A stretch of DNA of 64,000 nt from positions 7,320 to 71,319 of the forward strand of contig JAZKFV010000018.1 in assembly GCA_040386195.1 (NCBI GenBank), given 5' to 3'. Every line of letters begins with the position of its first letter. Within the stretch, counting starts at the first letter, position 1. The notes beneath the pieces are model-generated. The model was not told the DNA's origin, did not search any database, and was given only the letters and a program-made list of their open reading frames with translations. The position numbers were made by a program, and so were the translations under genes. Source of the stretch: JAJTCH01 sp040386195. Lineage in GTDB: Bacteria > Pseudomonadota > Alphaproteobacteria > Rickettsiales > UBA1997. This document shows positions 42,430-50,997 of this stretch, one piece after another.

Positions 42430-43539
42430 GTGTCATACACATTTTTATCCCAGCTCAAACTCAATAATTTTCGTAATTACCAATCCAAAAATTTTGAGTT
42501 TACTGCAAAAATCATCGCAATTTTTGGCAAAAATGGTGTGGGCAAAACCAATATTTTAGAGGCAATTAGCCTTTTAAATAAAGGTTCGGGTCTAAAAGGC
42601 GCCGATCTGGAAGAGATGATCAATCAAAAAAACTCTCTGCAAAACTTCACTATCTACAGCCAAATCAATAATCATCCCCAAATTGAAAACATTGGCACTT
42701 CTTATTTAGCTGCGGAAAATAAAAGAATTTTCCAAATTAATAATAAAATTTTAAGCAGCTCTTCACGCTACAAAAACTTCCCCGCCATTATTTGGCTGAC
42801 GCCACAAATGGATAATTTATTTTGCTCGTCAAAAACTATTCGCCGCAAATTTTTAGATAAAATTGTTGCCGATATTGACGTCACTCACAACAGCCGAATC
42901 AATGCTTATAACCATTCTCTGCGCGAAAGAATTAGTCTTTTAAACCGTTTTGCTAATGGCGAAAATTGGCTAGAAATTATTGAACGCAAAATCGCCGAAC
43001 TTGGCACCGCCATTGCCAGCGCCCGCAATGAGGCGGTGAATTATTTGAATCAAACTATTTTACAAGGCAGTGATAATTTCACCAAAGCGCAAATTCAAAT
43101 TATTGGCGAAACTGAAGATTTGGCGGCAAATCACAAGGCAATTGAGGTTGAAGAAATGTTTATCGTAAAATTAAAAGCCAATCGCAAATTAGATGCCAAA
43201 ACCAATCGCACCAATTTTGGCGTGCATCGCAGCGATATTAGCGCAATTTTATTGGATAAAAAAATCGAAGCAAAATTCTGCTCAACCGGCGAGCAAAAAT
43301 CAATTTTAATCGCCATAACTTTTGCGCGCATTCGCTTATTCTCCTTACTCAATTTGCCAATGGCAATTTTGCTTTTAGATGAAATTGTTTCTCACCTTGA
43401 TAATCAAAAGCGCCGCGACTTGATGCAAGAGATCGCCAAGCTCGAATGCCAAAGTTTTCTAACCGCCACTAATCGCGATTTTTTTAGCGATCTGTGTCAT
43501 TTTGACCAGAACATTGTGGCGTTTTTGGAATTAAATTAA
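42430..43539 (+). CDS. recF: DNA replication and repair protein RecF
   Basis: 369 residues, SMC-like ABC ATPase: Walker A FGKNGVGKTNILEAISLL at about 33-50, signature CSTGEQKSILIAITFARI and Walker B ILLLDEIVSHLD. It binds gapped DNA and helps load RecA with RecOR. The start is GTG at 42430 (SYTFLSQLKLNNFRNYQSKNFEF aligns with the family N terminus), 4 nt after the dnaN stop. Confidence 0.95.
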   Translation: MSYTFLSQLKLNNFRNYQSKNFEFTAKIIAIFGKNGVGKTNILEAISLLNKGSGLKGADLEEMINQKNSLQNFTIYSQINNHPQIENIGTSYLAAENKRIFQINNKILSSSSRYKNFPAIIWLTPQMDNLFCSSKTIRRKFLDKIVADIDVTHNSRINAYNHSLRERISLLNRFANGENWLEIIERKIAELGTAIASARNEAVNYLNQTILQGSDNFTKAQIQIIGETEDLAANHKAIEVEEMFIVKLKANRKLDAKTNRTNFGVHRSDISAILLDKKIEAKFCSTGEQKSILIAITFARIRLFSLLNLPMAILLLDEIVSHLDNQKRRDLMQEIAKLECQSFLTATNRDFFSDLCHFDQNIVAFLELN

Positions 43540-43545
43540 TTTTGA

Positions 43546-43574
43546 TTGACAAGCGAGATTTGTTGTGGCTTACT
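43546..43574 (+). promoter_or_regulatory. Candidate promoter of the cold-shock gene
   Basis: TTGACA (43546-43551), 17-nt spacer, CTTACT (43569-43574). A start near 43581 would give a leader of about 110 nt, in keeping with long cold-shock leaders. The -10 is poor. Confidence 0.35.
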
Positions 43575-43598
43575 GACCAGCTGGTTTATTTTGCTCAC

Positions 43599-43660
43599 TC
43601 TTCGCAAGAAGAATTTTCAAAATCAACCTTTTTAATCGCAAGATTAAAAAAGTGTTTTTA
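43599..43660 (+). promoter_or_regulatory. Two GCAA-tetraloop hairpins in the csp leader; the second is terminator-like
   Basis: Hairpin 1: TCTTC-GCAA-GAAGA (43599-43612). Hairpin 2: TTTTTAATC-GCAA-GATTAAAAA (43629-43650), followed by AGTGTTTTTATT. The second could terminate dnaN-recF transcripts or attenuate the csp transcript. Confidence 0.5.
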
Positions 43661-43689
43661 TTATTTTATTTTTTTATTTTTATTTATTT

Positions 43690-43896
43690 ATGGCAACTGG
43701 AACAGTTAAGTGGTTTAATGGTACTAAAGGATATGGTTTTGTAAAACCTGATGACGGTGGTGCTGATATTTTTATTCATATTTCAGCTGTCCAAGAAGCT
43801 GGTCTTAAAGGACTAGATGAAGGACAAAGAATCAGCTATGATGCTGAGGATAACAAAGGCAGAAAAGCCGCTGGCAATATTAAATTGGCCAACTAA
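43690..43896 (+). CDS. cspA: Cold-shock domain protein
   Basis: 68 residues, a single CSD: MATGTVKWFNGTKGYGFVKPDDGGADIFIHISAVQEAGLKGLDEGQRISYDAEDNKGRKAAGNIKLAN, with RNP1 KGYGFVKP and RNP2 DIFIHIS. It is an RNA chaperone that melts secondary structure; members may be cold-induced or constitutive. It is monocistronic, with its own candidate promoter, structured leader and a strong terminator. Confidence 0.95.
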   Translation: MATGTVKWFNGTKGYGFVKPDDGGADIFIHISAVQEAGLKGLDEGQRISYDAEDNKGRKAAGNIKLAN

Positions 43897-43903
43897 TCAA
43901 GGT

Positions 43904-43938
43904 AGAGACGCGAAATATCGCGTCTCTTTACTTTTTTC
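43904..43938 (+). terminator. Intrinsic terminator after cspA
   Basis: AGAGACGCGA-AATA-TCGCGTCTCT, a perfect 10-bp stem, followed by TTACTTTTTTC. It starts 8 nt after the stop codon. Confidence 0.93.
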
Positions 43939-43994
43939 TAAAATTCACTTCTATAAAGATTTATTTCTTAAATCTTTTTCAATCTTTCCTCGAT

Positions 43995-45443
43995 TTACTT
44001 TCTCTCTAAATTCAAAGCAATATCCAAAATAGTTTGCTCGTCAAAATGATTGCCAATAATTTGTAATCCAAGCGGCAAACCATCTTGATCAATGCCAAAT
44101 GGAACCGAAATTGCGGGCATTCCGGCTAAGCTGGCTGGAATGGTGAAAATATCGTTAAGATACATTGTTATAGCATCCTGATTTTTAGCATTATTGATTG
44201 AAAACGCCGCACTTGGCGCAACTGGGGTTAAAATGGCATCAACTTTTTGGAAGGCATTTTTGAAATCTTGCAAAATTAAGTTGCGCACTTGTTGGGCTTT
44301 CTTGTAATAAGCGTCGTAATAGCCGGCTGACAAAACATAAGTGCCGGTCATAATTCTGGTTTTTACCTCTTCACCAAAACCTTCATTGCGGGTTTTTTCA
44401 TACATTTCTTCCAGCGATAAATTTTGCTCAGAAGTTCTATGTCCATAACGCACGCCATCATATCTGGATAGGTTAGAAGAGCATTCAGCTGGTGCAATAA
44501 TATAATAAACTGCCGGTGCATATTTAGTGTGTGGCAAAGAAATTTCGATAATTTCAGCACCGTTTTCTTGCAGCAATTTAGCGCCTTTGTTCCAAAGTTC
44601 TACAATTTCTGCCGGCAATTTATCGGAGCGATATTCATTTGGAATACCAATTTTTTTGCCTTTAATATCAACTTTGATTAGCGCATCAAAATTAGGAACC
44701 GCTTGTTTGATTGAGGTTGAATCTTTGTCGTCATAGCCCGAAATTATCTTCAAAAGCGCTGCGGCATCAACCACATCTTTAGCAAAAATTCCCGCCTGAT
44801 CCAGCGAGCTGGCGTAAGCCACCATTCCATATCTTGAACAACGACCATAAGTTGGTTTGATGCCAACAATTCCAGTAAAACTTGCCGGCTGACGAATTGA
44901 ACCACCAGTATCTGAGCCAGTTGCCGCCACTGCCAAATTAGCTGAAACCGCCACTGCTGAACCGCCGGAAGAGCCGCCCGGCACTAAATTTTCATCGCTG
45001 TTATTTTTTTTATGATTGTTAATTGTGGCGCCAAAATAGCTGTTAATATTGGCTGAACCCATCGCAAATTCATCCATATTAGTTTTGCCCATCATAGTTG
45101 CGCCGGCTTGCCAAAGTTTTTTGGTAACGGTCGACTCATATTGCGGCACAAAATTTTCTAATATTTTTGAAGCGGCCGTAGTGCGAATATCTTTGGTACA
45201 AAACAAATCTTTAATCGCCAGCGGAATTCCCTCTAATTCGCGCGCGGAATTTTTAGCAATATTTTCATCAGCAATTTTCGCCTGCGCTAACGCCAAATCA
45301 AAAGTTTCAGTGATAAAAGCATTATAATTTCTACCAGCAATTGCGTTGTCAATATAAGCCTGATTTAGCTCGACAGCTTTAAATTCTTTATTTTTTAAAC
45401 CGGCAATTGTTTGTTTTAAAGTTAGTTTGGTTAAATCTTTCAT
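43995..45443 (-). CDS. gatA: Glutamyl-tRNA(Gln)/aspartyl-tRNA(Asn) amidotransferase subunit A
   Basis: 482 residues, amidase-signature family. The Ser-cisSer-Lys triad lies in GIPLAIKDLFCTKDI (Lys), GGSSGGSAVAV (cis-Ser) and GSDTGGSIRQPASFTGIVGIKPTYGRCSRYGMVAYASSLDQAG (nucleophile Ser). It releases ammonia from glutamine for GatB. gatB and gatC are not in the window. It follows dsbD by 8 nt on the same strand. Confidence 0.96.
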   Translation of the reverse strand: MKDLTKLTLKQTIAGLKNKEFKAVELNQAYIDNAIAGRNYNAFITETFDLALAQAKIADENIAKNSARELEGIPLAIKDLFCTKDIRTTAASKILENFVPQYESTVTKKLWQAGATMMGKTNMDEFAMGSANINSYFGATINNHKKNNSDENLVPGGSSGGSAVAVSANLAVAATGSDTGGSIRQPASFTGIVGIKPTYGRCSRYGMVAYASSLDQAGIFAKDVVDAAALLKIISGYDDKDSTSIKQAVPNFDALIKVDIKGKKIGIPNEYRSDKLPAEIVELWNKGAKLLQENGAEIIEISLPHTKYAPAVYYIIAPAECSSNLSRYDGVRYGHRTSEQNLSLEEMYEKTRNEGFGEEVKTRIMTGTYVLSAGYYDAYYKKAQQVRNLILQDFKNAFQKVDAILTPVAPSAAFSINNAKNQDAITMYLNDIFTIPASLAGMPAISVPFGIDQDGLPLGLQIIGNHFDEQTILDIALNLERK

Positions 45444-45451
45444 ATTTATGA

Positions 45452-47293
45452 TTATTTTTTTGATGCTTCTGCGATGGCTTTCAGCAAAGCATCTTTACTT
45501 AAAAGTTCAGAAATTAAAATGCCATTTGGAGCCGCCGCACCAAAGACAATATTGAAAGGAATGCCGTAGCGATTGTATTTTTTCATAAAGTTAAAAATCT
45601 TTGCGTCGGGCTTGGTCAAATCGCCGCGCATTGCCACAATATTGGAATTTTTGAGTTTTTCTTTAACTTCAGAATTATCCAGAACCAGCAATTTATTGGC
45701 TTTACAAGTGATGCACCAATCAGCGGTGATGTCAATAACGACAATTTTGCCTTGCCCAACCAAACTGGCAATTTGGGTTTCGTCAAATTTGATCCAATTT
45801 TCTTGCTGAGTTTTTTCGAGCATTTTATCCAAATACATCAAACGATTAGGGATAATAAAAGTGGCAGCAATTAAGGCCGCAAAGATGATTAAAGACAAGA
45901 TAAATTTAGTTTTTGATAGGTTAATTTTGTTAATAATTTTGAAGAATAACAAAATTAAAATTGCCAAAAAACCAGCCGCAATTGCCGCGATAAAGCCAAT
46001 ATTATCAATCAAAATATACACCAACCAAATTGCAGTTGCCGCTAAAAAACCTGCCATTAATTGCTTGGCGCGCAACATCCAAGCTCCGGGTTTGGGCATT
46101 AATTTTACTGAAGCGGGAAAGGCGATTAAAAATAAATAAGGCAATGCCAAACCCAAAGACATTGAGCCAAAAATTAAGAAAATTTCTTTTGTATTTGAGC
46201 TAAGCGCAAAAGAAATTGCCACACCAACAAACGGCGCCGAACAAGGCGTTGCTAGCAAAACCGCCAAAATTCCTGAAAGAAAATTGGGAATAAAAATATT
46301 TTTTCCCGCTTCTTGGTTGGTAATTTTTTTGTTTAAAATTGAACCTAAAGCACCGCCAAAATTAAACTCAAACAAGCCCAAAAGATTGGCAATAAAAACC
46401 ATTAAAATGATTAATAAGAACAGCAGAAAATAAGGATTTTGGAATTGAAAGCCCCAGCCAACTGCGTTGCCAATTGATTTTAAAAACACCGCCACACCAG
46501 CAAAAACTGCGAAGGAAAAAACGATGCCTAAAATAGTTGCCAAAAATGCAAAACGAATGCGACCAACTTTTGATTGTCGGTGATTGATAACGCTGAGTAA
46601 TTTGAGCGATAAAACCGGCAAAACGCAGGGCATAATATTCAAAATTGCGCCGCCGATGAAGGCAATAATTAAAGCCTTGATAATGCCAATTGGTTTTGTT
46701 TGGTTAGAAATTTGCGGAGCTTCAGAATCAGTGATAGTTTTGTTTTCTAAATATTGTTGAATGTTTTTTAAACTCACAGCGTCAATTTGCGCCGCCGGAA
46801 TTGTGAGAGAAAATTTTTGCGCAACCGGAATGCAAATATCTTTGCACAAGCCGTAATTGACCTCAATTTGCAAATTGGTTTCTTGTGTAGAATCAGCAAT
46901 TTCAAGCTCGAGAGGAATAATTATTTTGTCTTTATAGGCGTGATATTCAATTTCCTGAGAACCAATTTGTTCTTTTTGGATGGTGGCTTTAGGAAAAAGT
47001 GGATTGAATTTGGCGGCGTCAATATTGGTAGAGCCGGCAAAATTGAAAGATGGTGGCACACCAAAACCCGAATCATCTGGCGCATAAATTTTCCAGCCTT
47101 CATCAATGACAATTTCAAAACCGGCAATTAATTTTTGTTGATTTTTATCTTGATAAAAACTGGCAATAATTCGGCTTTTTGCACCACCATTTTGAGCAGC
47201 TTTAAAATCAGTTTCAGCCGCAAAAATGTTGTTTGCAAATAACAAAAAAAGAGCCGGCAAAACCAGCTTAGAAATATATTTTCTCACTTGCAT
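45452..47293 (-). CDS. dsbD: Thiol:disulfide interchange protein DsbD
   Basis: 613 residues, three-domain DsbD. The signal peptide is MQVRKYISKLVLPALFLLFANNIFA. The periplasmic N-terminal domain (to about 180) carries NYGLCKDICIPV with its cysteine pair. The eight-helix DsbD core has MPCVLPVLSLKLL and LLATPCSAPFVGVAISF, which hold the membrane cysteines. The C-terminal thioredoxin domain has ADWCITCKANK at about 523-533. It carries electrons from cytoplasmic thioredoxin to the periplasm. It may serve cytochrome c maturation or isomerise disulfides in Cys-rich secreted proteins such as the VirB2 variant; the latter is inference. Confidence 0.95.
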   Translation of the reverse strand: MQVRKYISKLVLPALFLLFANNIFAAETDFKAAQNGGAKSRIIASFYQDKNQQKLIAGFEIVIDEGWKIYAPDDSGFGVPPSFNFAGSTNIDAAKFNPLFPKATIQKEQIGSQEIEYHAYKDKIIIPLELEIADSTQETNLQIEVNYGLCKDICIPVAQKFSLTIPAAQIDAVSLKNIQQYLENKTITDSEAPQISNQTKPIGIIKALIIAFIGGAILNIMPCVLPVLSLKLLSVINHRQSKVGRIRFAFLATILGIVFSFAVFAGVAVFLKSIGNAVGWGFQFQNPYFLLFLLIILMVFIANLLGLFEFNFGGALGSILNKKITNQEAGKNIFIPNFLSGILAVLLATPCSAPFVGVAISFALSSNTKEIFLIFGSMSLGLALPYLFLIAFPASVKLMPKPGAWMLRAKQLMAGFLAATAIWLVYILIDNIGFIAAIAAGFLAILILLFFKIINKINLSKTKFILSLIIFAALIAATFIIPNRLMYLDKMLEKTQQENWIKFDETQIASLVGQGKIVVIDITADWCITCKANKLLVLDNSEVKEKLKNSNIVAMRGDLTKPDAKIFNFMKKYNRYGIPFNIVFGAAAPNGILISELLSKDALLKAIAEASKK

Positions 47294-47378
47294 TAAAGGG
47301 GATTATCAAATAGTTTAAAGGCTCTTTTCACAAAGAGATTCATTATCTAATCAAATCTAATAAATTCAAGAATTCATT

Positions 47379-47594
47379 ATGCAACCAGTTGAGGTTATTG
47401 TTGTGGGCAGCAAAAAAATTAGTTGCGATGGGAACAAAGGCGCGTCTAGCCATCCGTTGGTTTATCTCAATATGGGCGCAGCTGATAATATCATTTGCCC
47501 TTATTGCAGCCGCTATTTTACAACCAAAAAATCCACTGGTGATTTTATCAAAACTGATAACAAAACCAACAATCTAAATTCTAATCACTCTTAA
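47379..47594 (+). CDS. Zinc-finger domain protein (NDUFS6/complex I 13-kDa-like)
   Basis: 71 residues. VGSKKISCDGNKGASSHPLVYLNMGAADNIICPYCSRYFTTKK matches the small alphaproteobacterial zinc-finger proteins related to mitochondrial NDUFS6. The ligand set C-x(n)-HP-x(n)-CPYC (C, H, C, C) is complete. In mitochondria this subunit is needed in complex I assembly; the bacterial role is less clear. It is 28 nt before purA and divergent from dsbD. Confidence 0.87.
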   Translation: MQPVEVIVVGSKKISCDGNKGASSHPLVYLNMGAADNIICPYCSRYFTTKKSTGDFIKTDNKTNNLNSNHS

Positions 47595-47622
47595 ATTTTC
47601 AAAATTAATTTTCAGTAAAACT

Positions 47623-48897
47623 ATGGTAAATACAGCAATAATCGGCTTGCAATGGGGCGATGAAGGGAAGGGTAAAATTGTCGATTTTTTGTCGGATCAT
47701 TTTTCTGCGGTAGTGCGTTTTCAAGGCGGGCATAATGCCGGGCACACCATCAAAGTTGGTGACAAAGTTTATAAATTAAGTTTGCTGCCTTCGGGAATTA
47801 TTCGCGGCAAATTTGCGGTAATTGGCAGCGGCGTGGTTCTTGACCCAACCGCACTTTTCAGCGAGATTGAAGCGGTGGCAAAAAACGGCGTGATGGTTGA
47901 CGAAAATAATTTAGCCATTGCTGATAATGCCTGCTTGATTTTATCCATTCACAAAGATTTAGATCAGTTTTTAGAAGAAGCCAAAGGTGAGAAAAAAATT
48001 GGCACCACTGGGCGCGGCATTGGTCCGGCTTATGAAGATCGAGTAGGTAGAAGAGCAATTCGAATTTGCGATTTATTTGACGATCAAATTTTAGAATCGC
48101 GTTTGGAAGGTTTGTTATTTTATCACAACATTCTGCGCCGCGGCATTGGTGTTGACGATATCGACTTTAATAAAATTCTTAACGAGCTCAAATCAATTCG
48201 CGAGCAATTACAAAAATTCAGTCGCCCATCTTTTGAAATTGCCAAAAAATTACAAGAAGTTGACGGGCAAATAATGTTTGAGGGAGCGCAAGGCGCGCTT
48301 TTGGATGTTAGTTTTGGCACTTATCCTTTTGTAACTTCCAGCAACACTACCGCCGGCGCAGTTGCAACTGGCAGCTGTTTGGGCGTTTCCGATTTGCATA
48401 AAACTTTGGGCATTTTAAAAGCCTATACCACCAGAGTTGGCTCGGGGCCTTTTCCAACTGAACTAAATGATGAAATTGGTGAATTTTTGCGAGTTGAGGG
48501 TGGCGAAGTTGGCACGGTGACCGGCAGAAACAGAAGATGTGGCTGGTTTGATGCTGCTTTAGTGCGTCAATCAATCTTAGTTTCATCTGCCAAAACCATT
48601 GCTCTAACCAAGCTTGATGTTTTGGATAAATTAAAAACCATCAAAATTTGTATCGCTTATGATATTGACGGCAAAATTTATGATTATTTGCCGCTCTCAA
48701 TTGATTTGCAATCTAAGATTCAACCAATTTACGAAGAATTTGCGGGCTGGAATTGTCAAACTGCCGGCGCTAAATCACTGGATCAACTACCTCAAAGGGC
48801 TTTGGATTACGTTAAAAGAATTGAAGAGCTTTGCCAAGTTAAAGTTGAAATCATCTCTACCGGAGCCAAAAGAGAAGAAACAATTATTATCAAATAA
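47623..48897 (+). CDS. purA: Adenylosuccinate synthetase
   Basis: 424 residues. It joins IMP and aspartate with GTP. The N-terminal GLQWGDEGKGKIVDFLSDHFSAVVRFQGGHNAGHTI contains the P-loop-like segment and the catalytic Asp and His. Further signatures are GIGPAYEDRVGRRAIR, FEGAQGALLDVSFGTYPFVTSSNTTAG and GTVTGRNRRCGWFDA. With PurB it converts IMP to AMP. Confidence 0.97.
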   Translation: MVNTAIIGLQWGDEGKGKIVDFLSDHFSAVVRFQGGHNAGHTIKVGDKVYKLSLLPSGIIRGKFAVIGSGVVLDPTALFSEIEAVAKNGVMVDENNLAIADNACLILSIHKDLDQFLEEAKGEKKIGTTGRGIGPAYEDRVGRRAIRICDLFDDQILESRLEGLLFYHNILRRGIGVDDIDFNKILNELKSIREQLQKFSRPSFEIAKKLQEVDGQIMFEGAQGALLDVSFGTYPFVTSSNTTAGAVATGSCLGVSDLHKTLGILKAYTTRVGSGPFPTELNDEIGEFLRVEGGEVGTVTGRNRRCGWFDAALVRQSILVSSAKTIALTKLDVLDKLKTIKICIAYDIDGKIYDYLPLSIDLQSKIQPIYEEFAGWNCQTAGAKSLDQLPQRALDYVKRIEELCQVKVEIISTGAKREETIIIK

Positions 48898-48898
48898 A

Positions 48899-50122
48899 AT
48901 GTCAGATAATATTCAAAAAAAGCCCGCAGTAATAATGCAAATTCTGCCTGCTTTAATTAGTGGCGGAGTTGAAAGAGGAGTTGTTGATGTCAGCAAAGCA
49001 GTTGCTAAAGCTGGTTTTGAATCAATCGTGGTTTCAAGTGGTGGCGCAATGATTCAACAACTTAACGGCTCAAAAGTTAAACATATCACCCTGCCGCTGA
49101 ACAGCAAAAATCCCTTCACGATTTATTTAAACATTCAAAGATTAATCAAAATTATTAATCAGTATCAGGTCGACTTAATTCATCTACGCTCGCGCTCACC
49201 AGCTTGGTCGGCATATTTTGCCTACAAAAAAATTACTAAAAAAGCCGCCAAAAATTCTGCGCAGCAAAATAAAATTCAGCTGATAAGCACTGTTCACGGC
49301 TCTTATTCTCTCAATTTATTGGGCAAAAAAATTTCAAAACTGAAATTGAAATATAACTCCATAATGCTCAAACCCAAATTCATCATCGCTGTTTCTGGCT
49401 TCATTAAAAATTATATTTATCAAAATTATTCCACGCTCGAAAATTTGGCTGACAAAAAAATCACCATCATTCATCGCGGTGTTGATTTAAATTACTTTTG
49501 TAACAGCAAAGTTCCGCAATCAAGAATTGTTCAGCTGATTGAACAATGGGATTTGCCCGATGATAAACAAATCATTATGCTACCTGCGCGCATCACCGGT
49601 TGGAAAGGTCATGAATTTCTAATTTCGGCTTTGGCAAAAGTGCAAAATCAGAATTTTTTCTGCATTATGGTTGGCAGTATGAAAGGTCACGAAAAATTTG
49701 CTAAAAAACTTGAGCAAAAAATTCGTGAAAATAATTTAGAAGGCAAAATCAAAATCGTTGGCGAAACCAAAGATATGCCCACCGCCTATTTGGTTTCCGA
49801 TATGGTAATTTCTGCCAGCGTTAAGCCGGAGGCTTTCGGCAGAATTGCTATTGAAGCTGGCGCGATGGGCAGAATTATTATTGCCACTAATATTGGCGGG
49901 TCTTTAGAAACTGTTGTGGATGGAAAAACCGGCTTTTTAGTTGAGGTGAATAATGTTAATAAATTAGCCAAAATTATCGACCAAGTTTTAACTATGGAAA
50001 AAGCCCAAAAAGAGCAGATCGGGCAAAGCGCTGTCAAACATATTGCGGATAATTTTTCTAATCAGAAAATGTTGGATAAAACTATAGAATTTTATAGACA
50101 GGTTTTGGATAATGTGGGCTAA
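48899..50122 (+). CDS. Glycosyltransferase family 4-like (GT-B)
   Basis: 407 residues from the ATG at 48899, one base after the purA stop. The same frame is open further upstream inside purA, but that part is a shadow. The N-terminal half IMQILPALISGGVERGVVDVSKAVAKAGFESIVVSSGG is the glycine-rich acceptor-side loop of GT4. The C-terminal half has LPARITGWKGHEFLISAL and the donor-binding KPEAFGRIAIEAGAMGR. It probably adds a sugar to LPS or another surface glycan; donor and acceptor are unknown. ugd in this window could provide UDP-glucuronate for such glycans. Confidence 0.88.
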   Translation: MSDNIQKKPAVIMQILPALISGGVERGVVDVSKAVAKAGFESIVVSSGGAMIQQLNGSKVKHITLPLNSKNPFTIYLNIQRLIKIINQYQVDLIHLRSRSPAWSAYFAYKKITKKAAKNSAQQNKIQLISTVHGSYSLNLLGKKISKLKLKYNSIMLKPKFIIAVSGFIKNYIYQNYSTLENLADKKITIIHRGVDLNYFCNSKVPQSRIVQLIEQWDLPDDKQIIMLPARITGWKGHEFLISALAKVQNQNFFCIMVGSMKGHEKFAKKLEQKIRENNLEGKIKIVGETKDMPTAYLVSDMVISASVKPEAFGRIAIEAGAMGRIIIATNIGGSLETVVDGKTGFLVEVNNVNKLAKIIDQVLTMEKAQKEQIGQSAVKHIADNFSNQKMLDKTIEFYRQVLDNVG

Positions 50123-50168
50123 TTAAATTTTACCCAAATTTTATTAACCCTAAAAAAACCCACAAAAT

Positions 50169-50996
50169 ATGAACACCACAATTACACTCTTCGACCAATT
50201 CCAAATCCGCCGTCACTTCGATTCTAAAACTAATAAATGGTATTTTTCGGTAATTGATATTGTTGCGGTTTTGACTGAACAAACTGATTACAAAAAAGCT
50301 AAAAGCTATTGGACAACCCTCAAGAACCGCTTAAAAGAAGAGGGAAGTGAAGTGGTCACAAATTGTGACCAATTGAAAATGATTGCCGAAGACGGCAAAA
50401 TGCGCCTTACCGACGTTGCTGACACCGAAACAATTTTTCGCCTAGTTCAATCAATTCCCAGCAAAAAAGCTGAACCGATTAAAATGTGGCTAGCCAAAGT
50501 TGGTTATGAGCGCATTGAAGAAATTGCTGATCCAGAAAAATCGATTGATCGCGCTCGTCAAAATTGGCAGAAATATGGGCGCAGTCAAAAGTGGATTGAG
50601 CAAAGAATGATGGGGCAAGAAACCCGCAATAAATTAACCGACTATTGGTCACAAAGTGGCGTTAAAGCGGGTGATGAATTTGCGATTTTAACCAACATAA
50701 TTCACCAAGAATGGAGTGGGCTAACCATTGGCAAACACAAGCGAATCAAGGGTTTGAAGAATCACAATTTGCGCGACCATATGAGTGAGGCGGAATTAAT
50801 TTTCACGGCTTTGGCAGAACTCTCAACAAGACAAATCGCTCAAAACCTTCAAGCGCAAGGTTTTGAAGAAAATAAAATTCCTGCCAAAGCTGGCGGAAAA
50901 ATTGCCGCCAACGCCAGAGGAGAATTGGAAAGCAAAACTGGTAAAAAAGTTATTAGCAGTGATAATTTTTTAAAGACACAAAAATCAATCAAATAA
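50169..50996 (+). CDS. Bro-N domain (phage antirepressor/DinD-like) protein
   Basis: 275 residues. The N-terminal Bro-N domain covers about 1-115 (LFDQFQIRRHFDSKTNKWYFSVIDIVAVLTEQTDYKKAKSYWTTLKNRLKEEG...MRLTDVADTETIFRLVQSIPSKKAEPIKMWLAKVGYERIEE). The C-terminal region KAGDEFAILTNIIHQEWSGLTIGKHKRIKGLKNHNLRDHMSEAELIFTALAELSTRQIAQ resembles DinD-like proteins. The family is common on mobile elements and may act on DNA or regulators. It sits alone between a glycosyltransferase and znuB, ending 1 nt before znuB. No integrase or phage genes are near, so it looks like a single acquired gene. Confidence 0.82.
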   Translation: MNTTITLFDQFQIRRHFDSKTNKWYFSVIDIVAVLTEQTDYKKAKSYWTTLKNRLKEEGSEVVTNCDQLKMIAEDGKMRLTDVADTETIFRLVQSIPSKKAEPIKMWLAKVGYERIEEIADPEKSIDRARQNWQKYGRSQKWIEQRMMGQETRNKLTDYWSQSGVKAGDEFAILTNIIHQEWSGLTIGKHKRIKGLKNHNLRDHMSEAELIFTALAELSTRQIAQNLQAQGFEENKIPAKAGGKIAANARGELESKTGKKVISSDNFLKTQKSIK

Positions 50997-50997
50997 T

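Noticed and set aside
48659..48898. Eighty extra codons upstream of the glycosyltransferase
   Set aside because: They lie inside purA in another frame; the ATG at 48899, one base after the purA stop, gives a normal glycosyltransferase start.
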